NCBI GenBank assembly: GCA_035390885.1
Contig: DAOOUW010000005.1
Location: 7,752-71,751 of the forward strand
Origin: JAOAFT01 sp035390885
GTDB lineage: Bacteria; Bacteroidota; Ignavibacteria; UBA10030
Direction of reading: 5' to 3'
Length of the DNA stretch: 64,000 nt
Part shown: piece after piece, positions 15,731 to 24,612 of the stretch
Numbering within the stretch: the first letter of the stretch is position 1
Layout of the letters: every line of letters starts with the position of its first letter
Translations under genes and position numbers: made by a program
Notes under the pieces: generated by a model
Database searches by the model: none
Seen by the model: the letters and a program-made list of their open reading frames with translations, nothing else
What the model was told of the DNA's origin: nothing

Positions 15731-17797
15731 ATGAAACGTTTTATGTTAGCAATATTGCTTGTGTTTACGTGGGAGAGCGAAACATTTTCCCAGTGGGTTT
15801 GTGCAAGTGGCGCTGGCTCAGGAAAACACACATGCGTTGCATTGAATTCCACAAGTTTATTTGCAGGTACAGAGTTTGGCGGAGTCATCCGCTCGACGAA
15901 TGCAGGCGAGAGCTGGATTCCAATGGATTATCTTCCATCACAGCTTCCGATTTACAGCATCGCCAATGATGGCGCAAGTATCTACGCTGGGAAATACGGA
16001 GGCGTTCTTTGGTCATCCAACAATGGATTGACCTGGACGGAAATCAAAGATGGCTTACCGCAATCGAAGGTTAGCGCGCTTAATATCCTCGAACCCTATA
16101 TTTTTGCTGCAACACTCGATAGCGGTGTATTCAGATTACCGCTTGGCGGCGAGCGCTGGAGTTCAGTCAGTCTGGATTCTTTCCATCTCGATGTTTACTC
16201 GATGGGAGTTGCAGGTTCCTATATTTTCACGTGCATTCACGATAGTTTATTTCGTTCTAGCGATTTTGGCAGCCATTGGGATTTTTTGGCACGGATGAAT
16301 ATCGATTGTTTTGCTTCCGCGGGTACATTCCTATTTGCAGGGAATAGTCTTGGCGCATACCGCTCAACGGATTTCGGCTCGAGCTGGGACGAAATAACTG
16401 CTGGTCTGCCAGAAAGTTGGATTAGAGCAATTGCAGCAAATGATAGATTTCTTTTTGTTGGTACTTATAGACATGGATTGTGCGTTTCCACCGATAACGG
16501 AAATACTTGGAATCAACTTCCCGTCGCTTCGACAGATTCTGCAAACGGAATTATTGCCATAGCGGTCGGTCAAGATTCTCTTCTTGTGTCGACTGTTGCT
16601 GGTGTATTTTTTTCGAAAGATGCCGGCGCAACATGGAGCAGAGGCAATGGCAACTTGGGGAAAAAATATGTTTGGCAGTTTGCTCCAATGAATGACTATT
16701 TGTTTGCCGGTACCGATTATGGCGTTTATTGTTCGGTAGACTCGGGAAAAAACTGGTCATGCGTTGTCAGGAGCGAAAAGGTTTTCGGTGAGCGCATTGT
16801 GAATCTTTTTACTAATGGGAATTATCTTTATGCAGTAAATAACTATGCTGAAATGTTTCGTACCGAAGACAATGGAGTGCATTGGCGCCGCATCGTGAAT
16901 GCATGGACAAAATATACATGTTTTACAGTAAGCGAAGGTTCCCTTTTTGCAGGAACTGCATTCGATGGCGTGCTGCAATCAACGAATGATGATTCAGTGT
17001 GGGTTAAGGTTAACGAGGGACTTCCAGATTTGAAGATATCCAACTTAACTTCGATAGGTTCTGTTCTTTTCGTTGCAACAGATGCAGGAATTTTCAAAAC
17101 GATGAATCGAGGGGTTCGTTGGGAGCCGGTTACACAATTAGGAAGTTTACAGGCATCCATCCTGCAGGCTTCTGGATCATTTATTTTTGCAGGAAATTCA
17201 AGCGATTCGCTCTTCTTTTCCTCTGACACTGGAGTCCATTGGAAGCGCATCGAAGAGGAATTACCAAACTTAAAAATTGAAGCTATTGCCGAGAGCGATG
17301 GAAATATTTTTGTTGCGCTTAAGAATTCTGGAATTTACTTATCATCGGATGGCGCTAATTCATGGAACGCCGTTACTGAAGAATATACGTTGACCAACGT
17401 TTGGACTCTTGCCACTCAGAATGATCAACTCTTTGCTGGTACCGGCGGTAATGGCGTCTGGCGGCGTCCATTATCGGAGATGCTTTCGTCGGTTGAAAAC
17501 AATCGAAACAATGTCCCATCGCATTTTGTACTTCGACAGAATTATCCCAATCCATTCAATCCCACAACAACCATTGAATACCAATTGCCAGAAGCATCCA
17601 AAGTAACGATGAAGGTTTATGACATACTTGGAAGAGAAGTAGCAACGTTAGTTGATGATGAAGTAAAAGCAGGTTATCACATAGCAACATTCGATGGCTC
17701 GAAGCATGCAAGTGGAATTTACTTTGTAAGAATGACAGCGCAAGGCAGTGATGCAAAACCGTATTTTAAGACAATGAAAATCGTGTTGATGAAGTAA
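15731..17797 (+). CDS. Secreted BNR/sortilin-type beta-propeller protein with T9SS sorting tail
   Basis: Start at the ATG at 15731 behind a perfect GGAGG; a signal peptide is followed by FSQW. The body (about residues 25-590) is a long series of BNR-like units with recurring S-x-D-x-G-x-x-W motifs (SSNNGLTW, STDFGSSW, STDNGNTW, SKDAGATW), predicting one or two large propellers. The last 85 residues are a T9SS type A sorting domain (NYPNPFNPTT, YDILGREVATLV, ending MKIVLMK). It is probably a surface or secreted protein that binds glycans or other macromolecules. No sialidase Arg triad is evident, so enzymatic activity is not claimed. Confidence 0.87.
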   Translation: MKRFMLAILLVFTWESETFSQWVCASGAGSGKHTCVALNSTSLFAGTEFGGVIRSTNAGESWIPMDYLPSQLPIYSIANDGASIYAGKYGGVLWSSNNGLTWTEIKDGLPQSKVSALNILEPYIFAATLDSGVFRLPLGGERWSSVSLDSFHLDVYSMGVAGSYIFTCIHDSLFRSSDFGSHWDFLARMNIDCFASAGTFLFAGNSLGAYRSTDFGSSWDEITAGLPESWIRAIAANDRFLFVGTYRHGLCVSTDNGNTWNQLPVASTDSANGIIAIAVGQDSLLVSTVAGVFFSKDAGATWSRGNGNLGKKYVWQFAPMNDYLFAGTDYGVYCSVDSGKNWSCVVRSEKVFGERIVNLFTNGNYLYAVNNYAEMFRTEDNGVHWRRIVNAWTKYTCFTVSEGSLFAGTAFDGVLQSTNDDSVWVKVNEGLPDLKISNLTSIGSVLFVATDAGIFKTMNRGVRWEPVTQLGSLQASILQASGSFIFAGNSSDSLFFSSDTGVHWKRIEEELPNLKIEAIAESDGNIFVALKNSGIYLSSDGANSWNAVTEEYTLTNVWTLATQNDQLFAGTGGNGVWRRPLSEMLSSVENNRNNVPSHFVLRQNYPNPFNPTTTIEYQLPEASKVTMKVYDILGREVATLVDDEVKAGYHIATFDGSKHASGIYFVRMTAQGSDAKPYFKTMKIVLMK

Positions 17798-17802
17798 GGA
17801 TA

Positions 17803-17834
17803 GGTTCACGCGGATTACGCGGATTTACGCTGAT
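17803..17834 (-). repeat. P4 short repeat (copy 1)
   Basis: A 32-base stretch whose reverse complement (ATCAGCGTAAATCCGCG, then TAATCCGCGTGAACC) matches 62166-62197 with several differences. Both copies lie just after a gene 3' end and just before a P1-type repeat. Confidence 0.5.
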
Positions 17835-17841
17835 AATTATA

Positions 17842-17878
17842 ACGGTGGTTTCGAGAAGGTATCTCAGCCACCGTTTTT
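17842..17878 (+). terminator. Intrinsic terminator derived from a P1 arm
   Basis: Stem ACGGTGG (17842-17848) with CCACCGT (17868-17874), loop including TTTCGAGAAGG, and TTTTT at 17874-17878, 44 bases after the stop of the BNR/T9SS gene. The stem and loop words match the GGTGGC/GCCACC arm of the P1 repeat. Confidence 0.72.
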
Positions 17879-17913
17879 ATTTGGTAGTTGAGAAGGCGTA
17901 AGGTATATCAAGT

Positions 17914-18203
17914 CAACGGTCTTTGTAAGTTTCAAACGCGTAATTTGGGTAAACTTTTGGTTCTTTTCTTTCAAGAGAAAAGAACAAATAATGATGAATT
18001 AAATATAAAGGAAAAGTAAAAGCACAAAGCAGAAAGGAAGCACCCCGTCCTTCGGACACCCCTCTAGAAGAGGGGAATAATTCCCCTTCACAGAAGGGGT
18101 GTCAACCGAAGGTTGACGGGGTAGTCTATCAAGGCGGTGGCTTCGATACGAGCTATCGCTCACCTCAGCCACCGTCAGGGAATCGGTTACCGCGGTGCAC
18201 GAA
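17914..18203 (+). repeat. Long direct repeat, right copy (P1 tail, spacer, P2, P1 hairpin)
   Basis: Same order and orientation as 10553-10841. The P2 palindrome is at 18049-18112 and the P1 hairpin GGTGGC/GCCACC at 18136-18173. The P1 sequence then continues to a fuller second arm (GGTTACC...AAGGCAACGG, to about 18222) and a GCAAGTTTCTAAT tail just before the batE-like gene end. It fills the convergent gap between the BNR gene and the Bat operon. Confidence 0.85.
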
Positions 18204-18253
18204 GAGCGTATCAAGGCAACGGTCTTTGCAAGTTTCTAATACAGAATTTGGAT

Positions 18254-19021
18254 TTAAATCTTTTCGCACTGTGATGATTCGATCCATCCAATTTTCCCAT
18301 CGGGGAGTGTAATCTTGACCCAATTTTCCACTGAGTCTGTTATTTTGACTTTTAAGCCCTCGTGAATGACGAACGCGTCGATGCTCTTTGGATCGGGAGA
18401 TGATTTTGCTGTAACAGTATTAGAGGTAATAATCGCATCGTGTGCAGAGGTATCGAGCAGAGCCTGAATGCCAAAAAGCAAGCCAGAGAGAATTGTGATA
18501 ACGAAGAAGGCGATAATGGCAATGCGGAAAAATTTTAGAATATCGCGTCGGCGCACAAAGTAAGCAGTGGCAAGAGATAGAAACAAAAGCGCCCAGCTGC
18601 CAAGGAAAATAACTTCAGCAGTTTGATGAGGGAGAATAGAAGCAAACGCTCGGAGCCATTGAATAAGAAATAATTCTGGTATTGGTTCGATTCGGTCGAT
18701 GGTCTTAAGGTAACAGAGCTTTAAGTTATGTGTAATATCTGGATCGTTTGGACGCAAACGGGCAGCGCGCTCATAAGCGAGAATTGCACGCGATAATTGT
18801 TCAAGACGATAGTACGCATTACCAAGATTATAGTAAAGCTCTGGACTAACATAGCCAAGTGAAAGTACCTGCTCGTATGCCTTTGCCGCCGCTTCGTAAT
18901 TTCCTTCTTTATAGAATGTATTTCCTTGCTCGAAAAACTCCTGCGGCGTTTGTAACGCAAATGCATTGTGGAATCCGAATACTACCCAAATCATTCCGAC
19001 AACAAGAATTCTCGTTTTCAT
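18254..19021 (-). CDS. batE: BatE-like TPR and SH3 membrane protein
   Basis: Last gene of the Bat operon. Signal or leader helix (1-22), two or three TPR units (about 28-100: EFFEQGNTFYKEGNYEAAAKAYEQ and LYYNLGNAYYRLEQLSRAILAYE), two membrane helices (about 140-160 and 168-190) and a C-terminal bacterial SH3 domain (IHEGLKVKITDSVENWVKI). This is the classical BatE layout. It overlaps the preceding batD-like gene by four bases (ATGA). Bat proteins are linked to oxygen tolerance and envelope integrity in Bacteroidetes and spirochaetes; the biochemical role is not settled. Confidence 0.9.
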   Translation of the reverse strand: MKTRILVVGMIWVVFGFHNAFALQTPQEFFEQGNTFYKEGNYEAAAKAYEQVLSLGYVSPELYYNLGNAYYRLEQLSRAILAYERAARLRPNDPDITHNLKLCYLKTIDRIEPIPELFLIQWLRAFASILPHQTAEVIFLGSWALLFLSLATAYFVRRRDILKFFRIAIIAFFVITILSGLLFGIQALLDTSAHDAIITSNTVTAKSSPDPKSIDAFVIHEGLKVKITDSVENWVKITLPDGKIGWIESSQCEKI

Positions 19022-20877
19022 ACCGCTGTTCTCCGATTTTTATGTAGCGTCTTTTTATTGAAAGAGGATTCGATGCTTTGAATGACCTCCGTTGCCATAT
19101 CGAGCAATTCGCGTCGTGCGGTTTGCGAATCAGCTTGAGGCGCATATCGTGCAAATTGTGCGCGTTCCATACAGGTTTGTAACTTATGGAGAGTCGGTTG
19201 AGGAATGTTATGCTTGCGAAGTAATTCGAGAGTGCGTTCGAGCGAGAACTCAGATTTTGTGATCTGGAGTTTATGGATAAGATATTCTGTCAAGGCGTTG
19301 AGTATTTCTGCATTATAGCTTTCGGCGTTTCCTTGTTCAAAAAGGCTACGCGCTTTTTTCAATCGGCGAGTGGCTTCACGTCCTGCTGTTTCGAAGAGTA
19401 ATTTTGGTAGATCGCCGTACAATTTTTCCCGTCTCTTCTGATAAGTCCATGCTCCAACAAAAAGGATTGGCGGTACGAAGAGAAGTGTAAGAAATATGAA
19501 TGGCGATTCTTTTTCATCCTTACGCTGGAAAGAAGTTGATTCGAGTTTAATGTATCGAATATCTTCTCCAAGTAATCGAACGGTTTCTTTATCCGTCGTT
19601 GCCGATCCTGACGATGCAAATGATTTTCCCTGCCGTATTGTTATATGGAACGGCGGCGATGTTTGGGTAACAAACTCGTTTTGATCCAGATCGAAGTAAA
19701 TGAATTTCATCGACTCGATTGTGCGCTGACCGGCATTACGCGGAATAAGAAGATACTCAGCTGATTTTTTTCCACGGATAACGTCGCCATCTCGTGAAAT
19801 TGATTCGGAGAGTTTTGGCTCATACGATTCAATATCAGCGGGAAGTTGCGGCTTTGGAAGCGTAACGAGTTTTATATTTCCTGTTCCACTCACTGTAATA
19901 CGCAATGTAATAGCATCGCCTGCAGCAACGTTGTTCTTATCGATCGAAGCTTGAAAAGAGTAACGCCCAATTCCGCCGGAGAAGCCCGATGGAGTATTTA
20001 CCGGAAGAGGATCGATGGTAACGGCAAGTGCATTCGATTTAATATCTATTGGAACTGTCTGTACTTGCTGGAAGAACGGATCGCTGAAGAATGCATCGAA
20101 GGGGTCGTTCGAACGTCGTTTACTCTGGAGTTGAACGGCGCATCGAACTTCCAATGGTGCAATTTTAAGTTTCCCTGCTTGTGTTGCAAAGAGAGCTGTT
20201 TTCTTTATTGTGGCAACGCGATATTGTTTTCCATTAACGGTCTCGTTTGTAATAACGGGTTGCTTCGGCATATCAAAGTCTTCGCTCCAGAATCCTTCGT
20301 ACGTCGGAGCTTTCACCAGATCATATCCAGAAATTGAAACTCGGAAATACAATTTATAGGTGAGTGTAATTTGCTCGCCGACATGCGCTCGAGATTTATT
20401 AACATAAGCTTTGATGAAGAGGTTGTCGCCAATATCGATGGAAGAATTATCAGAAGAAGGCTGTTGTTTTTTATTTTGTGATTGAGTTACTGTAATAGTT
20501 AATGGATCTGTGCGGAGCGTTGTGCCTCTGTACTCTATTGTTGCGGGTGGAATTGTAAATTTCCCCGCTGTGCGCGCATAGAGAGTATAGGAATATGATA
20601 TTGTCGCTGAAGTCTTTCCGTTAATCCATTCCATGCTCGTCGATTTATTTGGCCCGGACATAACGACAAATTGTTCGAACTTCGGCGGCTGGAAATTTTT
20701 TGTAGCATTTGCATCGCTTCCACTTACCGTAAAAGTAACATTGAACTGTTCGCCAACAGAAACACTTGTAGCGGAAGCTGAAGCAGTGAAAGTTGGTTCT
20801 TCTCCATACGCTTCATTCAATCCAATCAATATACTCACATTGAGAATAAAGGCTATGAATATATTTTTGCTCATCAT
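19018..20877 (-). CDS. batD: BatD-like protein (oxygen tolerance, BatD domain)
   Basis: Signal peptide after MMSKNIFIAFILNVSILIG, repeated immunoglobulin-like beta domains (TASASATSVSVGEQFNVTFTVSG and later ISKNNVAAGDAI-like units), one membrane helix near FIFLTLLFVPPILFVGAW, and a cytoplasmic helical tail. This is the standard BatD layout. The frame is open to 20967, but that would overlap the BatB-BatC gene by 71 bases; the two adjacent ATGs at 20877 and 20874 begin the signal peptide and are preferred, though no strong ribosome binding site is visible. It is thought to present its beta domains in the periplasm next to the von Willebrand A proteins BatA and BatB. Confidence 0.88.
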   Translation of the reverse strand: MMSKNIFIAFILNVSILIGLNEAYGEEPTFTASASATSVSVGEQFNVTFTVSGSDANATKNFQPPKFEQFVVMSGPNKSTSMEWINGKTSATISYSYTLYARTAGKFTIPPATIEYRGTTLRTDPLTITVTQSQNKKQQPSSDNSSIDIGDNLFIKAYVNKSRAHVGEQITLTYKLYFRVSISGYDLVKAPTYEGFWSEDFDMPKQPVITNETVNGKQYRVATIKKTALFATQAGKLKIAPLEVRCAVQLQSKRRSNDPFDAFFSDPFFQQVQTVPIDIKSNALAVTIDPLPVNTPSGFSGGIGRYSFQASIDKNNVAAGDAITLRITVSGTGNIKLVTLPKPQLPADIESYEPKLSESISRDGDVIRGKKSAEYLLIPRNAGQRTIESMKFIYFDLDQNEFVTQTSPPFHITIRQGKSFASSGSATTDKETVRLLGEDIRYIKLESTSFQRKDEKESPFIFLTLLFVPPILFVGAWTYQKRREKLYGDLPKLLFETAGREATRRLKKARSLFEQGNAESYNAEILNALTEYLIHKLQITKSEFSLERTLELLRKHNIPQPTLHKLQTCMERAQFARYAPQADSQTARRELLDMATEVIQSIESSFNKKTLHKNRRTAV

Positions 20878-20896
20878 TGTTAAAAAATCTTTTTGG

Positions 20897-22609
20897 TTAC
20901 CAATCTTTTTCAACTCGAACTCTTGCTCCTTCACGTTTCCGTAAATTCTTTTGAATTTCCTTTTCATTGTTTTTAATTGCTTCTAAAATACGTTCGGCTT
21001 CTTCCTTAGGCATCTGTTGCTTTTGCGAGAGTTGCGGTTGTTGTTGCTGTTGCTGTTGTTGTTTCTGCTGTTGATTTTGCTGTTGGTTCTGCTGGTTTTT
21101 ATTCTGCTGTTGTTGATTCTGTTGCTGGTTTTTTTGCTGTTTATTCTGTTGATCATTCTTTTGTTGTTTTAACTTCTCAAGCGCCATCTGAAGATTATAG
21201 AGCGCTTCCTGATCGCCGGGACGATAGCGAAGCGACTGCTGATATGCTTTTACCGCTTCTTGATATTTATTCCCTTGATAGAGAGTATTGCCGATGTTGT
21301 ACCACGCATCGGCTCGTTGATCATTAGAAGTCATCAGCTGCTCTGCCTGCGCATAGTGTTGAAGCGCTTCATCGTAGCGCTGTTCTTTGTAGTAGGCATT
21401 GCCTGCATCATAGAGCGCTGCATCGGACTTCGGATTCTTTTCTAATGCCTTTTTGTAGGCTACTTCGGCATCTGTATATCGTTTTTCTTTGTAAGCGCGA
21501 TTTCCTTCTTTAACGAGCGAACGCACCGTTTGTCCAGAAGCAGTGCAAACAAAAATGAGAAGTAGCGAAACAACTTCGGGTAAGAGTCGTTTTATCCGAT
21601 TTAATAATTTGCTTCGTCGTTCTGATACCATAAGTTCAATGAGCAAAAAGAATATTGCACAAGCAAGAGGATATTGATATCGTGATTCAAATCCAGCAAC
21701 TTGTTTTGTTCCAAATTCAGCTTTTTGAAGTGAATTGATTTCCTTAAAAATATCTTCAATCTCATTGCCAGCGCTTGTTGCGCGATAGTACTTTCCGCCA
21801 GTTGCTTCAGCTATTCGACGCAGAGCTGTTTCATCGAGTTTCGATAATACAATCGAACCTTTTCGATCGCGTTTATAGTCTGCACGATTTCCATTTGCAT
21901 CATAGAGTGGAATTGGACCGCCTTCGAGAGTTCCCATTCCTACGGAATAAATTCGCACTCCAGCGCGCTTTGCATCCTCTGCGGTGCTCATAAAATCGCC
22001 TTCCGTATTTTCACCATCGGAAACAACAATAATTGCTTTTTGTGCAGGACTCTCCTTGATGAATGATGAAAGCGCTAACTCGATGGCTTTTCCTATTTGC
22101 GTGCCAGGGACAGGAACTGCATCAACATCTATTGCTGAAAGAAAAAGATCCGCCGCAGTATAATCGGATGTGAGAGGAAATTGAACAAAGGCATCGCCAG
22201 CAAAAACGATTAAACCAACACGATCGCCGGATAATTTCTTGAGCAATTCAGACACATCACGCTTTGCTTTCTCGAGTCGGTTTGGACGAATGTCTTCAGC
22301 TTTCATGCTAAGCGATACGTCGAGCGTTACAAAGAGATCGATTCCCTCTCTCTTAACTTCCTCCAATCGTGTGCCGACTAAAGGATTTGCAACTGTCAAA
22401 ATTAGACAGGCAAGAGTTAACAGCAGAAGCGCTTGTTTGAGGTATCGTTTCCCTTTACTAAATTCAGGCGCAAGAAGTGGGAAGATCGTCTTGCTTACAA
22501 ACGTGTTGAGCTTTTGCTGTTGCCATCGGTTGAAGAAATAAAATCCAATTGCTCCAATGGGAACAAGCAACAAGAACCATAGGTACTCAGGATGTGAAAA
22601 TCGTAGCAT
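20897..22609 (-). CDS. BatB-BatC fusion (VWA domain plus TPR repeats)
   Basis: Two N-terminal helices flank a von Willebrand A domain (about 85-290) with MIDAS motif DVSLS and a downstream TSDYT/SDGEN region, as in BatB. After a further helix at about 312-330 and a second leader-like helix at about 345-362 come TPR units (KEGNRAYKEKRYTDAEVAYKK and two more, about 368-480), as in BatC. A Gln/Asn-rich stretch (about 485-545) and a short conserved-looking charged tail follow. In many genomes BatB and BatC are separate genes. The internal hydrophobic segment before the TPRs is what remains of BatC's own leader, so this looks like a clean gene fusion. Confidence 0.9.
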   Translation of the reverse strand: MLRFSHPEYLWFLLLVPIGAIGFYFFNRWQQQKLNTFVSKTIFPLLAPEFSKGKRYLKQALLLLTLACLILTVANPLVGTRLEEVKREGIDLFVTLDVSLSMKAEDIRPNRLEKAKRDVSELLKKLSGDRVGLIVFAGDAFVQFPLTSDYTAADLFLSAIDVDAVPVPGTQIGKAIELALSSFIKESPAQKAIIVVSDGENTEGDFMSTAEDAKRAGVRIYSVGMGTLEGGPIPLYDANGNRADYKRDRKGSIVLSKLDETALRRIAEATGGKYYRATSAGNEIEDIFKEINSLQKAEFGTKQVAGFESRYQYPLACAIFFLLIELMVSERRSKLLNRIKRLLPEVVSLLLIFVCTASGQTVRSLVKEGNRAYKEKRYTDAEVAYKKALEKNPKSDAALYDAGNAYYKEQRYDEALQHYAQAEQLMTSNDQRADAWYNIGNTLYQGNKYQEAVKAYQQSLRYRPGDQEALYNLQMALEKLKQQKNDQQNKQQKNQQQNQQQQNKNQQNQQQNQQQKQQQQQQQQPQLSQKQQMPKEEAERILEAIKNNEKEIQKNLRKREGARVRVEKDW

Positions 22610-22688
22610 AGCGTTCTTTCACCTATGATTTTTTATTCTTACAAAATTTTTTGTAGAAAGAATTTCCATCGAATATATTCTTCGTTTG

Positions 22689-23681
22689 TTAAGGAAGTTG
22701 GCGCAGAACGCTCGAACGTAATCCAATTTCTGCGATGAAGCAAAGGAATCCTAATGCTAACCAGCTTCCGTAAAGATCTGTGTAACGACGGTACGCTGTT
22801 ACCTCTATCTTTGAACGTTCTAATTTGTCGATCTCTTGATAAATTGCTTTCAGTGTGCGATTATCCGTAGCGCGATAGTATTTTCCTCCAGTGAGCGACG
22901 CTACTTCTGTCAAAACTTTTTCATCGATATCGACAGGGACCATCTGACGTCGTATGCCGAACGGGGTTTCAACAGGATAGGGAGCTTGACCTTGAGCGCC
23001 TACGCCGACTGTATAAATCCGAATGCCATACGTTGCAGCAATTTTAGCAGCGGTAATTGGATCGATTTCGCCGCGATTGTTGACGCCATCGGTCAGTAAA
23101 ATCATTACCTTGCTTTTTGCTTTCGAATCCTTGACGCGATTGACGCCGTTGGCAATTGCAAGTCCAATTGCTGTCCCATCGGCGATCATTCCATTTTTTA
23201 CATCCTTGAGTAAATTCTTGAGCACCGGGTAATCGAGCGTCAGGGGACATTGCGTAAAACTTTCGGCAGAGAAAATAACAAGTCCGATGCGATCATTGGA
23301 ACGTCCATCAATAAAATCCGATGCAACTTGTTTTGCGGCTTCGAGTCTGTTCGGTGAAAAATCTTCTGCCAGCATGCTACCAGAGACGTCGAGAACGAGA
23401 ACGATATCAATTCCTTCGGTTGTGATATTTTGTTTACTCGAGATTGACTGTGGTCGTGCAAGCGCAACAATGAAGAAAGCAATTGCAAGCAGCCGAAGCC
23501 AGATCGGAAGCCGTGCAAGTCGTTCGCGCCATGTTTTTGGAAGCGGCTTTGTGAGTTGAAGAGATGGAAAAGGCAATTCAACAAGTTGTTTTCGTTCAGT
23601 CTTCCACCAATAGTACCAAAGAGCTGGAATTAAAAGGAGAAGCCACAAAAATTCAGGATTGGCAAATCGATCACCCAGCAT
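22689..23681 (-). CDS. batA: BatA-like VWA-domain membrane protein
   Basis: 330 residues: N-terminal helix pair (FLWLLLLIPALWYYW and LPIWLRLLAIAFFIVALARP), a VWA domain with intact MIDAS (LVLDVSGSMLAEDF, then the TLDYP and LTDGVNNRGEID loops) and a final membrane helix. This is the standard BatA arrangement, with the VWA domain facing the periplasm. The start overlaps the end of the preceding gene by 11 bases. It probably pairs with the BatB half of the next gene. Confidence 0.93.
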   Translation of the reverse strand: MLGDRFANPEFLWLLLLIPALWYYWWKTERKQLVELPFPSLQLTKPLPKTWRERLARLPIWLRLLAIAFFIVALARPQSISSKQNITTEGIDIVLVLDVSGSMLAEDFSPNRLEAAKQVASDFIDGRSNDRIGLVIFSAESFTQCPLTLDYPVLKNLLKDVKNGMIADGTAIGLAIANGVNRVKDSKAKSKVMILLTDGVNNRGEIDPITAAKIAATYGIRIYTVGVGAQGQAPYPVETPFGIRRQMVPVDIDEKVLTEVASLTGGKYYRATDNRTLKAIYQEIDKLERSKIEVTAYRRYTDLYGSWLALGFLCFIAEIGLRSSVLRQLP

Positions 23682-24606
23682 GCACAGCCTCCGGAACTTG
23701 TTGTGTTACCTGTTGTTCTTTTGGACTCATCGCCTGTACTATTTCATAGGCGCATTTTATTTCGCGTTCGTTATCCTCTGGATTCGGAACGAACTTTGCA
23801 AACTTCACTAAGTCTGCGGTACGCAAGCACCACTCTAACGAATCCCATACGCGAAGCGCATCAGGTATGTGTTTCAGGGAAGTAAGAATTTCATCCGTTG
23901 TAAATTCAAGCGCAGGAATTTCCCAGCGCTTTGCAAAGAATGTTCGGAGAATGTCCGTTACCTCAGAGTAATATTCTTTTACAAGTCCTTGCTGCCATAA
24001 TCTTTTTTCTTCGAGTTTGCGTAACGCTGCAAGAGCTTCTTTGTGAGGCGGAATAATTATTACAGGAATGTTTTGCTGCTCTTTGCGCTTCTTCTTTTTC
24101 TTATAGTAGTACCATCCACCTATTGCCAATCCAATGAGAAGAATGACAATAAGATAGGGAAGTAAATCTGCAAATTTAATCGGCGCGTTATGAGGCGGTT
24201 TTAAATCTTTTATCTCGCCTTGTGGATTGATTGACAATCCTCGAAAATTTAGAAATAACGGATCAGTGTTTGCAATATGAGCTGAGGTATCGCTGTGGAT
24301 GTAATATCGAAAAGGAATGGGAGGAAGAAATACCCGTCCCGAGTCCGTTGTGCTGAGATAAATTTTCCATCGCATCTTCTTTAAATTTTGGTCAATATGA
24401 AGTACCTCAAAAGAGCCAACGCTATCTGTTAGGATCGGAGCAATCGAATCAATTGGAGCTTTTGTGCTTGCTTCGATTTTGAGTTCAACGCAATCGCCAA
24501 TAATGTACGATGTCGAATCAGTGTGAGCTTTCAATTGTACCGATGGCTGTGCGCAGAGAATTGATGTGGAAAAAATGAAGAAGATTGTAAGTGAAAGATG
24601 TTTCAT
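23671..24606 (-). CDS. Bat-operon membrane protein (DUF4381-like)
   Basis: Signal peptide (MKHLSLTIFFIFSTSILCAQ), a periplasmic beta-rich domain (about 22-145) resembling a single BatD-type unit, one membrane helix (about 148-170) with a following lysine run (YYYKKKKKRKEQQ), and a helical cytoplasmic domain with the YYSEVTDILRTFFAKRWEIPALEFTTDE motif seen in proteins of this operon position. It lies between the DUF58 and BatA genes and overlaps BatA. It presumably links the MoxR/DUF58 side in the cytoplasm to periplasmic VWA proteins (inference). Confidence 0.8.
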   Translation of the reverse strand: MKHLSLTIFFIFSTSILCAQPSVQLKAHTDSTSYIIGDCVELKIEASTKAPIDSIAPILTDSVGSFEVLHIDQNLKKMRWKIYLSTTDSGRVFLPPIPFRYYIHSDTSAHIANTDPLFLNFRGLSINPQGEIKDLKPPHNAPIKFADLLPYLIVILLIGLAIGGWYYYKKKKKRKEQQNIPVIIIPPHKEALAALRKLEEKRLWQQGLVKEYYSEVTDILRTFFAKRWEIPALEFTTDEILTSLKHIPDALRVWDSLEWCLRTADLVKFAKFVPNPEDNEREIKCAYEIVQAMSPKEQQVTQQVPEAVHAG

Positions 24607-24612
24607 AGAAAG

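Noticed and set aside
15731..17797. Sialidase activity for the BNR-repeat protein
   Set aside because: BNR motifs alone do not imply sialidase. The arginine triad and nucleophilic Tyr/Glu could not be identified.
21000..21180. Short tandem CAA/TTG-type triplets in the BatB-BatC gene, considered as a microsatellite or phase-variable repeat
   Set aside because: The triplets are irregular, keep the frame and simply encode the Q/N-rich segment. Changes in number would not switch the gene off.
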